DNA of 13,549 nucleotides from Thiobacillaceae bacterium (GTDB lineage Bacteria; Pseudomonadota; Gammaproteobacteria; Burkholderiales; Thiobacillaceae): assembly GCA_012274165.1 (NCBI GenBank), contig JAAPAA010000195.1, forward strand, positions 1 through 13,549, written 5' to 3'. Numbering within the stretch: position 1 is the stretch's first letter; every line of letters starts with the position of its first letter. The position numbers were made by a program, and so were the translations under genes. Of the stretch, positions 5,775-12,773 are shown in pieces. Under the pieces are notes generated by a model. The model searched no databases. It saw nothing but the letters and a program-made list of their open reading frames with translations, and was not told where the DNA came from.

Positions 5775-6450
5775 GGGTCTTTGGAACAAATCACGACTTA
5801 CTTTAAGGAGATATCAAAATGGCTACAGGACTGACAGGAATTGCATTGGGCATGATTGAAACGCGCGGACTGGTTCCCGCCATCGAAGCGGCAGACGCGA
5901 TGACCAAGGCAGCAGAAGTGCGCTTGATCGGTCGCCAGTTCGTTGGCGGCGGGTATGTGACGGTGCTGGTGCGCGGTGAAACCGGTGCGGTGAACGCAGC
6001 AGTGCGCGCCGGTGCGGATGCGTGCGAGCGCGTGGGTGACGGTCTGGTTGCCGCCCACATCATCGCCCGCGTTCACAGCGAAGTCGAAAACATCCTGCCT
6101 GCGGCAGCAGCGGCCTGATCGAGCTTGCCATGGACATGGCTGTTGAACTCAGGCATGGCGTCAGGGCGGGCACAGCTACCGGTGTTGCGCTTGGCATGAT
6201 TGAAACGCGCGGTCTGGTCCCTGCGATCGAGGCGGCGGATGCGATGACCAAAGCGGCGGAGGTGCGGCTGATCGGCCGTCAGTTCGTCGGCGGTGGTTAC
6301 GTTACCGTTCTCGTTCGTGGGGAAACCGGCGCCGTCAATGCAGCGGTACGTGCGGGCGCCGATGCGTGTGAACGCGTGGGCGACGGCCTGGTCGCCGCTC
6401 ACATCATTGCCCGCGTGCATGGCGAGGTGGAGAACATCCTTCCTTCCGAT
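5487..6450 (+). repeat. Tandem triplication of the csoS1 coding core
   Basis: Three direct copies of an about 264-bp core lie at roughly 5490-5753, 5834-6097 and 6178-6441. Copies 1 and 2 differ at about 15 positions by eye, all synonymous. Copy 3 has many more synonymous differences but only two core residue changes (I to V in TGVALG, S to G in VHGEVENI). This indicates recent duplication or gene conversion between the first two copies and strong protein-level constraint on all three. Confidence 0.85.
5819..6118 (+). CDS. csoS1A: CsoS1A-type carboxysome shell hexamer protein
   Basis: This is the second 99-residue BMC-H shell protein, with the same facet role as its neighbour. Only the N-terminal residues (MATGLTG against MASVMTG) and the last few (PAAAAA against PTAEAA) differ from the first copy. 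The pore motif is F41-V-G43-G-G45-Y46. A strong ribosome binding site, AAGGAG at 5805-5810, lies 8 nt before the ATG, consistent with very high expression of the main facet protein. It is preceded by a 44-bp AT-rich gap after the first copy and followed by the third copy after only 11 nt. Confidence 0.95.
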   Translation: MATGLTGIALGMIETRGLVPAIEAADAMTKAAEVRLIGRQFVGGGYVTVLVRGETGAVNAAVRAGADACERVGDGLVAAHIIARVHSEVENILPAAAAA

Positions 6451-6504
6451 GCAGACGCCGGAGGCGGCGGACGCGACGGCGAAGTGACCTGCATTGCCAG
6501 CTGA
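6130..6504 (+). CDS. csoS1B: CsoS1B-type shell hexamer protein with N- and C-terminal extensions
   Basis: This is the third BMC-H protein, 124 residues against 99 for the others. The core is the same apart from two residues. It has about 11 extra N-terminal residues (MDMAVELRHGVRAGTA before TGVALGM) and a longer Gly/Asp-rich tail ending GGGGRDGEVTCIAS with a cysteine near the end. CsoS1B in H. neapolitanus likewise carries a C-terminal extension, so the name is reasonable. The ATG at 6130 has only a weak GAG upstream, and ATG 6136 is an in-frame alternative, so the N-terminal extension is less certain than the tail. It is likely a minor shell component. Confidence 0.9.
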   Translation: MDMAVELRHGVRAGTATGVALGMIETRGLVPAIEAADAMTKAAEVRLIGRQFVGGGYVTVLVRGETGAVNAAVRAGADACERVGDGLVAAHIIARVHGEVENILPSDADAGGGGRDGEVTCIAS

Positions 6505-6535
6505 GCGGTGACGGGCAATCTTCAGGAGCAAAGGC

Positions 6536-6985
6536 ATGGCAATGGATGCACGACTAATGGCTTATCTCAACCGGGCGCTGACGCATGAAATGGCGGCGGT
6601 CCAGCAGTACATGGCGCAGTCCAAGCTCTGTGGCCTGTGGGGCGTGGCGGAATACTGCGACCATTTCCGGCAGGACGTTATTGAAGAGCTGGGGCACGTG
6701 GAAAGCTTGATGGAAGCACTGCTCAAACTCGGAGTGACCCCCCATGCTACGCAGCTGCCGGCGGTGCGTCTTGGCCGGTCGCTGGAAGAAATGCTGGAGA
6801 TAGACCACGTTCTCGAAGTCGAAGCAGTTCGCCTCTACGAAGAGGCTGCGGCGTATTGCACCCGGGTGCGTGATGTCGACCACCACGCGCTCTTCTCAAA
6901 AATCATGCGCGACGAACTGCATCATCTGGACGATCTGGAGAAGATGATGGCCTCACTACCGGCGAAGGAGCAATGTTATGCATGA
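6536..6985 (+). CDS. Bacterioferritin-like ferritin of the carboxysome operon, lacking the haem ligand
   Basis: This is a 149-residue four-helix ferritin-family protein. All six di-iron ferroxidase ligands sit at the same numbering as E. coli bacterioferritin: Glu18, Glu51, His54, Glu94, Glu127 and His130. The residue that binds haem in bacterioferritin, Met52, is Leu here, so a non-haem iron-oxidising or iron-storing role is likely. Bacterioferritin-like genes are common in alpha-carboxysome operons but their role there is not established. The sequence is shortened at the C-terminus compared with the 158 residues of E. coli Bfr. AGGAG at 6524-6528 is a good ribosome binding site. The 3' end overlaps the next gene by 8 nt. 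Confidence 0.9.
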   Translation: MAMDARLMAYLNRALTHEMAAVQQYMAQSKLCGLWGVAEYCDHFRQDVIEELGHVESLMEALLKLGVTPHATQLPAVRLGRSLEEMLEIDHVLEVEAVRLYEEAAAYCTRVRDVDHHALFSKIMRDELHHLDDLEKMMASLPAKEQCYA

Positions 6986-7247
6986 AGACGGCAACCCGAT
7001 TCCACTCTGGCGGCGTCAGGATTTGCCGCCTACGCTGAGTCGGCGATTTGAGTTTGCGAGCTATGGTGAAACCCGGGCTTTTCTCGACGGGGCCGCCAAG
7101 GTTTCGGAAGAGGCCAATTACTACCCCAATCTGAGCTTTGGAAAGACTTATGTCAGCGTCACGATCGACGCCGACGGCAAGAAGCTTGGACCCGAAGCAG
7201 TGGCGCTGGCGCAAAAGATTGACGCGCTGGCACCGAACGCTGACTGA
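6978..7247 (+). CDS. acRAF, alpha-carboxysome Rubisco assembly factor (PCD-like)
   Basis: This is an 89-residue protein with the pterin-4a-carbinolamine dehydratase (PCD) fold. In true PCD enzymes the catalytic loop holds a His-His-Pro motif; here it is Tyr48-Tyr49-Pro50 (EEANYYPNLSFGKTYVSVTI), so dehydratase activity is not expected. This catalytically dead PCD-like family in alpha-carboxysome operons is known as acRAF and acts as a chaperone for form IA Rubisco assembly. Its place after the ferritin gene and before mcdA is typical. The start overlaps the end of the ferritin gene by 8 nt and has AAGGAG at 6964-6969. It is cytoplasmic. Confidence 0.9.
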   Translation: MHEDGNPIPLWRRQDLPPTLSRRFEFASYGETRAFLDGAAKVSEEANYYPNLSFGKTYVSVTIDADGKKLGPEAVALAQKIDALAPNAD

Positions 7248-7253
7248 GTACTT

Positions 7254-7892
7254 ATGGCCGCTTTACGGATCGCGGTCGCGAATCAGAAGGGCGGAACGGG
7301 CAAGACCACCCTCACGGTCAATCTCGCGGCCGGATTCCACCGCCGCGGCGAGACAGTGGTGCTGGACGCCGATCCACAGGCGTCGGCTGGCGACTGGGCC
7401 CGTCTCGGCAATGCCGAAGGTGACCTGCCGCCGATCCGCAAGATCGATGCAGACGCGGTTCGCACAAGCATCGCGCGCGCGGGCAGATCATCCCGCTTCG
7501 TACTGGTGGATTGCCCGCCGCACTTGCTGTCTGATGCGCTGCAGCAGGTGATGGGAGAGGTGGACGTGGTGCTGATTCCGGTACTGCCCTCGCCGTTGGA
7601 CCTCTGGGCGAGCGTTGGCATGGCTGCGGCCGTGCAGGATGCGCGCCAGGGCAACCCCGGATTGCGGGCGTACATGGTGCTCAACCAGCTCGAAACCCGT
7701 AACGCGCTGTCGCGCTCGATGCATCAAGCGCTCGCCGAATTTGACGTGCCGGTGCTGGCAAGTGGATTGGCACGCCGCGCCGCGTTTCGCAACGCGGCGC
7801 TCGAGGGCGGCAGCGTTTACCGTCTGGGCAAGCGGGGTGAAAGTGCAGTAAGCGACGTTGAATCAATTATCAAGGAGGTACTGAGCTTATGA
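7254..7892 (+). CDS. mcdA: McdA, ParA-family ATPase positioning carboxysomes
   Basis: This is a 212-residue ParA/MinD-family ATPase. The deviant Walker A box is KGGTGKTT with signature Lys12 and Lys17. Walker A' is LDADPQASAGDW and Walker B is FVLVDCPPH. ParA-type McdA binds the nucleoid with ATP and forms dynamic gradients that, with McdB, spread carboxysomes evenly so daughter cells inherit them. The start is 6 nt after acRAF with only a weak ribosome binding site, suggesting coupling. The stop overlaps mcdB by 4 nt (ATGA), the usual mcdA-mcdB arrangement. It could be taken for a plasmid ParA from sequence alone; the operon position decides the name. Confidence 0.92.
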   Translation: MAALRIAVANQKGGTGKTTLTVNLAAGFHRRGETVVLDADPQASAGDWARLGNAEGDLPPIRKIDADAVRTSIARAGRSSRFVLVDCPPHLLSDALQQVMGEVDVVLIPVLPSPLDLWASVGMAAAVQDARQGNPGLRAYMVLNQLETRNALSRSMHQALAEFDVPVLASGLARRAAFRNAALEGGSVYRLGKRGESAVSDVESIIKEVLSL

Positions 7893-8092
7893 ACAAAGTG
7901 TCCAGCAAATTGGCAGCCGGCGTGCGCAAAGTGAAGTCACAGCAAGCTGCCGTGCCGGGGGTGGCAAAAGCTGCCCCTTCGGAAATTCGTCCTGGCGATC
8001 CGTGTAATACCAACAAAGCGTCCGCTGCAGGTGAATCCGGCTGGAGTGATCCGGGACCCGCCCAGCAGACAGAGCGCGTCTGGCCGGATTAG
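7889..8092 (+). CDS. mcdB: McdB-like small adaptor protein, partner of McdA
   Basis: This is a 67-residue, low-complexity, probably disordered protein. It has a basic N-terminus (SSKLAAGVRKVKSQQ), a Pro/Gly/Ala-rich middle, and a short end ERVWPD with Trp65 third from the C-terminus. Alpha-type McdB proteins are small, poorly conserved in sequence, directly downstream of mcdA, with a positively charged N-terminus and an invariant C-terminal tryptophan, and they link carboxysomes to McdA. All these marks are present. It is shorter than the about 80 residues of the H. neapolitanus protein. The 4-nt overlap with mcdA and GGAGG at 7874-7878 support the start. Confidence 0.8.
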   Translation: MNKVSSKLAAGVRKVKSQQAAVPGVAKAAPSEIRPGDPCNTNKASAAGESGWSDPGPAQQTERVWPD

Positions 8093-8444
8093 CAACCGGA
8101 ACGCAACGCACGACCAAGGTCTTTCTTAAAGGGTCGAGCGCCACCGCGTCAGGCGGGCGGATCCGCTGCGAAGCGTACTAAATTATTGGAGTGGAGAGGG
8201 TGGGGCCTTTGTACGGCCCAGGGGCTTGTCGTCCTGAAAAAAGCCATCCAACTGAATTGGCGGGATTCAAGTCGAATAAAGCAGGAATCGCCAACTGTGT
8301 TAGCGGCATGACGGAGATGTCCATGAATACGCGTACAACGCCTTACCTTACACCTTACGCTCGTACGACGGGTCGCTTTACTTCGGCAACGTCTCCTCTT
8401 TCCCGGACGTAAAACACTGCCCCCAATGGGGCCAAACTCGCCGC
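8093..8444. other. Spacer after the cso operon
   Basis: No recognised gene is present. One plus-strand frame, 8191-8412, is open for 73 codons; the likeliest real part would be 8323-8412 (29 residues, MNTRTTPYLTPYARTTG..., Thr- and Arg-rich). It matches no family I know. Weak hairpins occur (GGGCC/GGCCC at 8203-8219; GCCCC/GGGGC at 8419-8432). No clear intrinsic terminator for the cso operon with a T-run was found. Confidence 0.5.
8408..8432 (-). terminator. Weak intrinsic terminator candidate for the minus-strand hydrolase gene
   Basis: Read on the minus strand, GCCCC and GGGGC pair around a 4-nt loop (8419-8432), and the following bases AGTGTTTTACG contain four T. It lies just past the stop of the metallo-hydrolase gene. 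The stem is only 5 bp and the T-run is short and displaced, so activity is doubtful. Confidence 0.25.
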
Positions 8445-9083
8445 TTACTTCCCCACAAACGGATTCTCACGACGCTCGTGGCCGAAGGTCGACATTGCGC
8501 CGTGCCCCGGCACAAAGCGCACCTCGTCGCCGAGCGGAAACAGTTTTTCGCGGATCGCGGATATCAGCGCCGCATGGTCGCCGCGCGGAAAATCGGTGCG
8601 GCCGATCGAGCCCTTGAACAGCACATCGCCAACGAATGCGAGCTGCGCGCCGCGCTCGTAGAACACCACATGGCCCGGTGTGTGGCCGGGGCAGTGCAGC
8701 ACCTCGAAAATCAACGAACCCACTGCAACGCGATCGCCGTCTTCCAGCCACAGATCGGGGCTGAACGAAACGGCAGGCGGAAAGCCGAACAGCTCGGCCT
8801 GGTGCGGCAACAGGTCGAGCCAGAACTGTTCCTCACGCTGTGGGCCGATGATGGGAATGCCGAGCACGTCGCGCAGTTCCACCGCGGCGCCGACATGGTC
8901 GAGATGGCCGTGGGTGAGCAGGATTTTTTCCAGCGTGAGGCCGCGCGATTGCACTTCCGCCAGCAGGCGCTCGGCCTCGCCGCCCGGATCAATCAGCGCC
9001 GCGCGGCCAGCCGCGTCCCACACCAGCGAGCAGTTTTGTTGATACGGGGTGACGGGGAGGATGGTAAATTCCATGCACGCCAT
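8445..9083 (-). CDS. MBL-fold metallo-hydrolase, GloB/YcbL-like
   Basis: This 212-residue protein has the metallo-beta-lactamase fold. The HxHxDH metal motif is at His58, His60, Asp62 and His63 (LLTHGHLDHVG). Later ligands appear as CPGHTPGH, the aspartate of FVGDVLFKGSIGRTD, and VPGHG. The opening TILPVTPYQQNCSLVW and the GSIGRTDFPRGD block are typical of the YcbL-type glyoxalase II-like group, which has no long C-terminal substrate domain; a thioester hydrolase activity is likely but the substrate is unknown. The start at 9083 has GGGAG about 6 nt upstream on the minus strand; Met4 is an alternative. It is transcribed divergently from the next gene with only 32 bp between them, and convergent to the cso operon. 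Confidence 0.9.
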   Translation of the reverse strand: MACMEFTILPVTPYQQNCSLVWDAAGRAALIDPGGEAERLLAEVQSRGLTLEKILLTHGHLDHVGAAVELRDVLGIPIIGPQREEQFWLDLLPHQAELFGFPPAVSFSPDLWLEDGDRVAVGSLIFEVLHCPGHTPGHVVFYERGAQLAFVGDVLFKGSIGRTDFPRGDHAALISAIREKLFPLGDEVRFVPGHGAMSTFGHERRENPFVGK

Positions 9084-9115
9084 TATCGGCTCCCATCATC
9101 CTTCAGCCAACGACC

Positions 9116-9748
9116 ATGTCCGCACCTGACGCCCTGCTGCTCATTTCCACCCACTGCCCGCACTGCCCGGCGATGCTGGCGGCACTGACCGATTTGCTGA
9201 AGCAGGGCGTCATCGGCCGTCTGGAAGCAGTCAATCTGGAACAGCGCCCCGACATCGGACAATCGCTCGGTGTGCGCAGCGTGCCCTGGTTGCGCATGGG
9301 CCGCATCGAACTCGCCGGCGTGCATTCCAAAACCGAACTCGCCGAATGGGCCGCCAAGGCCGACAGCGAGGTGGGCATCGCTGACTGGTTCCACCTGTTG
9401 CTGAAAGAAGGCCAGCTGCCCAAAGCGCAGGCGATGATCGAAGCCGACCCCGCACTGCTGGCCGCGGTGCTGCCCATTGTCGGCAATGTCGATGCCAGCC
9501 TGAACGTGCGCCTCGGTGCGGGCGTGTTGCTGGAGGAATTTGCCGGAAGCAACACCCTGCGCACGCTGCTGCCGCGCCTGGGCGAGCTGTCGCAACACGC
9601 CGATGCGCGGGTGCGGGCGGATGCCTGCCATTACCTGGGGCTGACCGGCGATGCGGCGGCGCGGGCCTGGCTGGAGGCGCGGATCACCGATGAGGATGCC
9701 GACGTGCGCGAGATCGCGGTGGAGAGCCTGCAGGGAATTTCAGATTGA
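9116..9748 (+). CDS. Thioredoxin-like domain fused to HEAT-type repeats
   Basis: This is a 210-residue protein. Residues 1-85 are thioredoxin-like, with a redox-active CPHC motif (Cys14, Cys17) and a cis-proline segment SVPWLRM. Residues about 90-210 are helical and end in HEAT-like repeats (HADARVRADACHYLGLTG; DEDADVREIAVESLQ). No signal peptide or membrane segment is seen, so it is likely cytoplasmic. CPHC is the dipeptide found in DsbA-type oxidoreductases. The HEAT part suggests that it docks on a partner protein for disulfide exchange; this is inference. It is the first gene of a plus-strand run ending at 12773. Confidence 0.8.
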   Translation: MSAPDALLLISTHCPHCPAMLAALTDLLKQGVIGRLEAVNLEQRPDIGQSLGVRSVPWLRMGRIELAGVHSKTELAEWAAKADSEVGIADWFHLLLKEGQLPKAQAMIEADPALLAAVLPIVGNVDASLNVRLGAGVLLEEFAGSNTLRTLLPRLGELSQHADARVRADACHYLGLTGDAAARAWLEARITDEDADVREIAVESLQGISD

Positions 9749-9755
9749 ATAGGCT

Positions 9756-10502
9756 ATGACACTTCCAAGCATCCTCGTCATCGTCGCTTCGATTCTCTTT
9801 CTGGTTCTGGAAAGGCTTTTCCCTGGCCGTGCACTTCCCAATTCCAAAGGCTGGTACGGGCGAGCCCTCATGGTCAATGGCGTGCAACTCTTGATCACGC
9901 TTGCCACAGTACGGCTATGGATTGAGGTATTTGGGAACACCTCGATCTTCAACCTGTCCGTTTGGGGAATGCCCCTGGCCGAAGGTTTTGTGGGCTGGTT
10001 CGTGGGAACGTTTTTCTTCTATTGGTGGCATGTGGTCAGACACAAGCAAGGTTTTTGGCGCGTCTTCCATCAAATTCACCATTCACCCTCACGCATCGAA
10101 ATTCTGACTTCTTTCTATAAACATCCAGTCGAAATCCTGAGTGACGCGATTCTCAGCGCGTTGATTCTCTACCCGCTGTTGGGATGCTCGATGATGGGCG
10201 CATTTTGGTACAACTTCTTTGCTGCTACCGGCGAGTATTTTTATCACGCCAATCTGCGAACACCGAAATGGCTCAGATACTTCATCCAAACGCCGGAGCT
10301 ACATTCAATTCATCATCAGTACGATGTTCACCAATACAATTTTGCTGACATTCCACTTTGGGATCGCCTGTTCGGTACGTACAAGGACACCATAGTTTTT
10401 GCCGACCGTTGCGGTTTTCCAAACGGCGCCGAGCAAAAGCTCGGAGCGATGCTGATGTGCAAGGATGTGTACTTCGAAGACCCCGTCCAACCTGATCGTT
10501 AG
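9756..10502 (+). CDS. Fatty acid hydroxylase/sterol desaturase family membrane protein
   Basis: This is a 248-residue integral membrane di-iron oxygenase. Its histidine clusters are HVVRH (His92, His96), HQIHH (His105, His108, His109) and HSIHH (His183, His186, His187), the expected HX3H, HX2HH, HX2HH pattern. Hydrophobic segments lie near residues 1-20, 30-50, 65-90 and 130-150. The C-terminal FADIPLWDRLFGTYKD is a family signature. The substrate (a lipid or sterol-like compound) cannot be told from sequence. The gene is clearly AT-richer than its neighbours (two lines counted: 43% and 45% GC, against about 65% in the EamA gene), suggesting acquisition by transfer. It starts 7 nt after the previous gene with no obvious ribosome binding site. 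Confidence 0.87.
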   Translation: MTLPSILVIVASILFLVLERLFPGRALPNSKGWYGRALMVNGVQLLITLATVRLWIEVFGNTSIFNLSVWGMPLAEGFVGWFVGTFFFYWWHVVRHKQGFWRVFHQIHHSPSRIEILTSFYKHPVEILSDAILSALILYPLLGCSMMGAFWYNFFAATGEYFYHANLRTPKWLRYFIQTPELHSIHHQYDVHQYNFADIPLWDRLFGTYKDTIVFADRCGFPNGAEQKLGAMLMCKDVYFEDPVQPDR

Positions 10503-10517
10503 CAGGCACTCCCACCC

Positions 10518-11441
10518 ATGTCCGTTCCCGCCGCCTATCTCGGCGTCATCCTCATCTGGTCGACCACGCCGCTCGGCATTCAATGGAGCGCGCAGGGGGC
10601 GACGTTCAGCTTCGCGGTGATGGCGCGGATGCTGATCGGGCTGGCGATCTGCCTGGTTTTGTTGCGTGCGACGCGCACCGAATTCCCGTTCACTCCGGCG
10701 GCAAAGCAGCTTTACCTGATCAGCGGGCTGTCGATTTTCGTGGCGATGCTGCTCACCTACTGGGGCGCGCTGCACATTCCGTCGGGCTTGATTTCGGTGA
10801 TCTTCGGGTTATCGCCGCTGGTGACCGGGGTGTTCGCGGCGCTGTGGTTAAGTGAGCGCACGCTTACGTCGATGCGCCTGACTGGGTTGGCGCTGGCCTT
10901 GGGCGGCTTGTGGTTCATCTTCGGCCAGCCGTGGCCGGGCGACAGCCGCGCCACGCTCGGCACCGCTGCGGTGGTGGCGGGAATGACGGTGCAATCGCTG
11001 GGGCTGGTGTGGGTCAAGCGGCTCAACGTGCGCGTCTCGTCGCTGGCGATCACCTCCGGTGCGCTGACCGTGGCGACGCCGCTGTTCGTGCTGGCCTGGG
11101 TGATCTTTGATGCCGCCCGGTTGCCGCCCGCCATCACCCCGCGCGCCGGCATGGCCATCGTCTATCTCGGGGTGTTCGGCTCGGTGGTGGGCTTCACGCT
11201 GTATTACTACGTGATCAAGCATCTCGACGCCGGGCGGGTGGCGCTGATCATGCTGGTGACGCCGGTGACGGCCTTGCTGCTGGGGCAGACGCTCAACGCC
11301 GAGTTCATCCCGGCGCGCGGCTGGGTCGGCATTGCCCTGATTGGCGCAGGGCTGCTGCTGTACGAGTGGCAGGCGTTGCTTGGGTTAAGGTCGGCAGCAT
11401 CTGTGGCCGATAACAGCCTGCCACCCGATTCGATCGATTAA
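10518..11441 (+). CDS. EamA/DMT-family transporter
   Basis: This 307-residue membrane protein is of the drug/metabolite transporter superfamily, with two EamA domains (about residues 5-135 and 150-290) and about ten predicted membrane helices. Characteristic pieces are YLGVILIWSTTPLGIQW at the start, the LSPLVTGVFAALWLSERTL segment before the half-way point, and the second-half equivalent LIMLVTPVTALLLGQTLNAE. Substrate is unknown; family members export amino acids, nucleotides or other metabolites. It follows the hydroxylase gene after 15 nt and precedes the C13 peptidase gene by 3 nt. Confidence 0.88.
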   Translation: MSVPAAYLGVILIWSTTPLGIQWSAQGATFSFAVMARMLIGLAICLVLLRATRTEFPFTPAAKQLYLISGLSIFVAMLLTYWGALHIPSGLISVIFGLSPLVTGVFAALWLSERTLTSMRLTGLALALGGLWFIFGQPWPGDSRATLGTAAVVAGMTVQSLGLVWVKRLNVRVSSLAITSGALTVATPLFVLAWVIFDAARLPPAITPRAGMAIVYLGVFGSVVGFTLYYYVIKHLDAGRVALIMLVTPVTALLLGQTLNAEFIPARGWVGIALIGAGLLLYEWQALLGLRSAASVADNSLPPDSID

Positions 11442-11444
11442 CCC

Positions 11445-12773
11445 ATGCGCGCACTGCTCCACAATCTGCTGGCCGGCTTTCGGCTGGCGACATTTCTCAA
11501 GATCGATGCGAGCCAGTTTCGCGTCTCGATCGCGCAACTGGTGTGGCTGACGCTGATCGAGTTCGCCCTCGGGGTCGGTATCGGCTACTTCGAACTGGAT
11601 GCGGGCAAGCGCAGCTTCAATCCCGATGTCATCCTGCAAGCGCTGGCAGCGGTCAGCTTGACGCTGGCGGTCGCCGCAGCGCTGGCGCACTGGCTGCGGA
11701 CGCCTGCGTTGCTGCCGGGCTATGCCGTCGCCGCCACGGCGATGGCGCCTACGGTACTGATGTATTTGTATGCCGGTTTCGCCGTCTGGCAGCGCGCAGT
11801 GACCGATGCGAATCTGGACTGGATCTGGTCGCTGGGCGTGCTGCTGTGGCTGGGTGCGTTGCTGACACGCGCCGTTGCCTTGTGGGCGCCGCTCTCGTTC
11901 GGCAGGCGCATCGCGGTGGAAAGCTTGTTGATCGCGGTGCTGGCGGTGCAGATGTGGGGACTGCCGCGGCATGAGGCCTGGGATCCGGACAGCGCCGGCG
12001 AAGCGGACAATCCGCTGAAAATTGGCAGCCACGAGGCACTGTTGTATCAGCAAACCGGCCTGCTCGCCCACAGCCTCAACAGCTTGCGGGCGCAGCGGCC
12101 CAAGGTGGCCGATCTGTATTTTGTCGGCTTTGCGGGCGATGGCGGGCAAGACGTGTTCATGAAGGAAATGAACTCGGTGCGCGCGCTGTTCGACAGCCGT
12201 TTCGACACGCGCGGCCGCTCGCTGGCGCTGATCAACAATACGCACACGACTGCGCCGCTGGCCACCACCACCGCGCTGCAAGCCGCGCTGGCGCGGGTGG
12301 GCGGTCTGCTCGACCCCGAGGAAGACGTGCTGTTTTTATTTGTCACCAGCCATGGTTCGGACGACCCGGCCTATGTGTCGGTCGACGAGGATGGCCTGCA
12401 ACTTACCCAACTGACCCCCGCTCGCCTCAAGGCTGCGTTGGCCGCCACGCCGATCAAATGGAAAGTGATCGTGGTGTCGGCGTGCTATTCCGGCAGCTTC
12501 GTTCCGGCGCTGCAGGACGACAACACGCTGGTCATCACCGCATCGAGCGCCGACCGCAGCTCGTTCGGCTGCGATGCGAAGAACAGCATGACCGACTTTG
12601 GCCGCGCCTATTTTTCCGAAGCGCTGAAGCAGACCATGTCGTTCACCGCTGCGTTCAGTCTGGCCAGCACGCGCATCGCCGCCCGCGAAAAAGCCGAGGG
12701 CCTGACGCCGTCGCAACCGCAGATGTCGCTGGGCAAGGCGTTCGCCGCCAGATGGCTCGGCATTTATGATTGA
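11445..12773 (+). CDS. Membrane-anchored C13 (legumain-like) family peptidase
   Basis: This is a 442-residue protein. Residues about 25-180 hold roughly five hydrophobic segments (for example QLVWLTLIEFALGVGIGYF and WIWSLGVLLWLGALLTRAV). Residues about 215-440 form a caspase-fold Peptidase_C13 domain. The catalytic pair is visible: His303 in FVTSHGSDDP and Cys347 in VVSACYSGSF. The same clan includes legumain and the GPI transamidase subunit. Bacterial C13 proteins with an N-terminal membrane part occur in several proteobacteria and their substrates are not known. The 3' end overlaps the convergent zinc-ribbon gene by 10 bp. The start is 3 nt after the transporter stop. Confidence 0.87.
   Translation: MRALLHNLLAGFRLATFLKIDASQFRVSIAQLVWLTLIEFALGVGIGYFELDAGKRSFNPDVILQALAAVSLTLAVAAALAHWLRTPALLPGYAVAATAMAPTVLMYLYAGFAVWQRAVTDANLDWIWSLGVLLWLGALLTRAVALWAPLSFGRRIAVESLLIAVLAVQMWGLPRHEAWDPDSAGEADNPLKIGSHEALLYQQTGLLAHSLNSLRAQRPKVADLYFVGFAGDGGQDVFMKEMNSVRALFDSRFDTRGRSLALINNTHTTAPLATTTALQAALARVGGLLDPEEDVLFLFVTSHGSDDPAYVSVDEDGLQLTQLTPARLKAALAATPIKWKVIVVSACYSGSFVPALQDDNTLVITASSADRSSFGCDAKNSMTDFGRAYFSEALKQTMSFTAAFSLASTRIAAREKAEGLTPSQPQMSLGKAFAARWLGIYD

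Noticed and set aside
8203..8219. GGGCC/GGCCC hairpin as terminator of the cso operon
   Set aside because: The stem is 5 bp and no T-run follows it.
8478..9188. Plus-strand frame of 236 codons opposite the metallo-hydrolase gene
   Set aside because: The minus-strand protein has a full MBL motif set; the plus frame is its antisense shadow.
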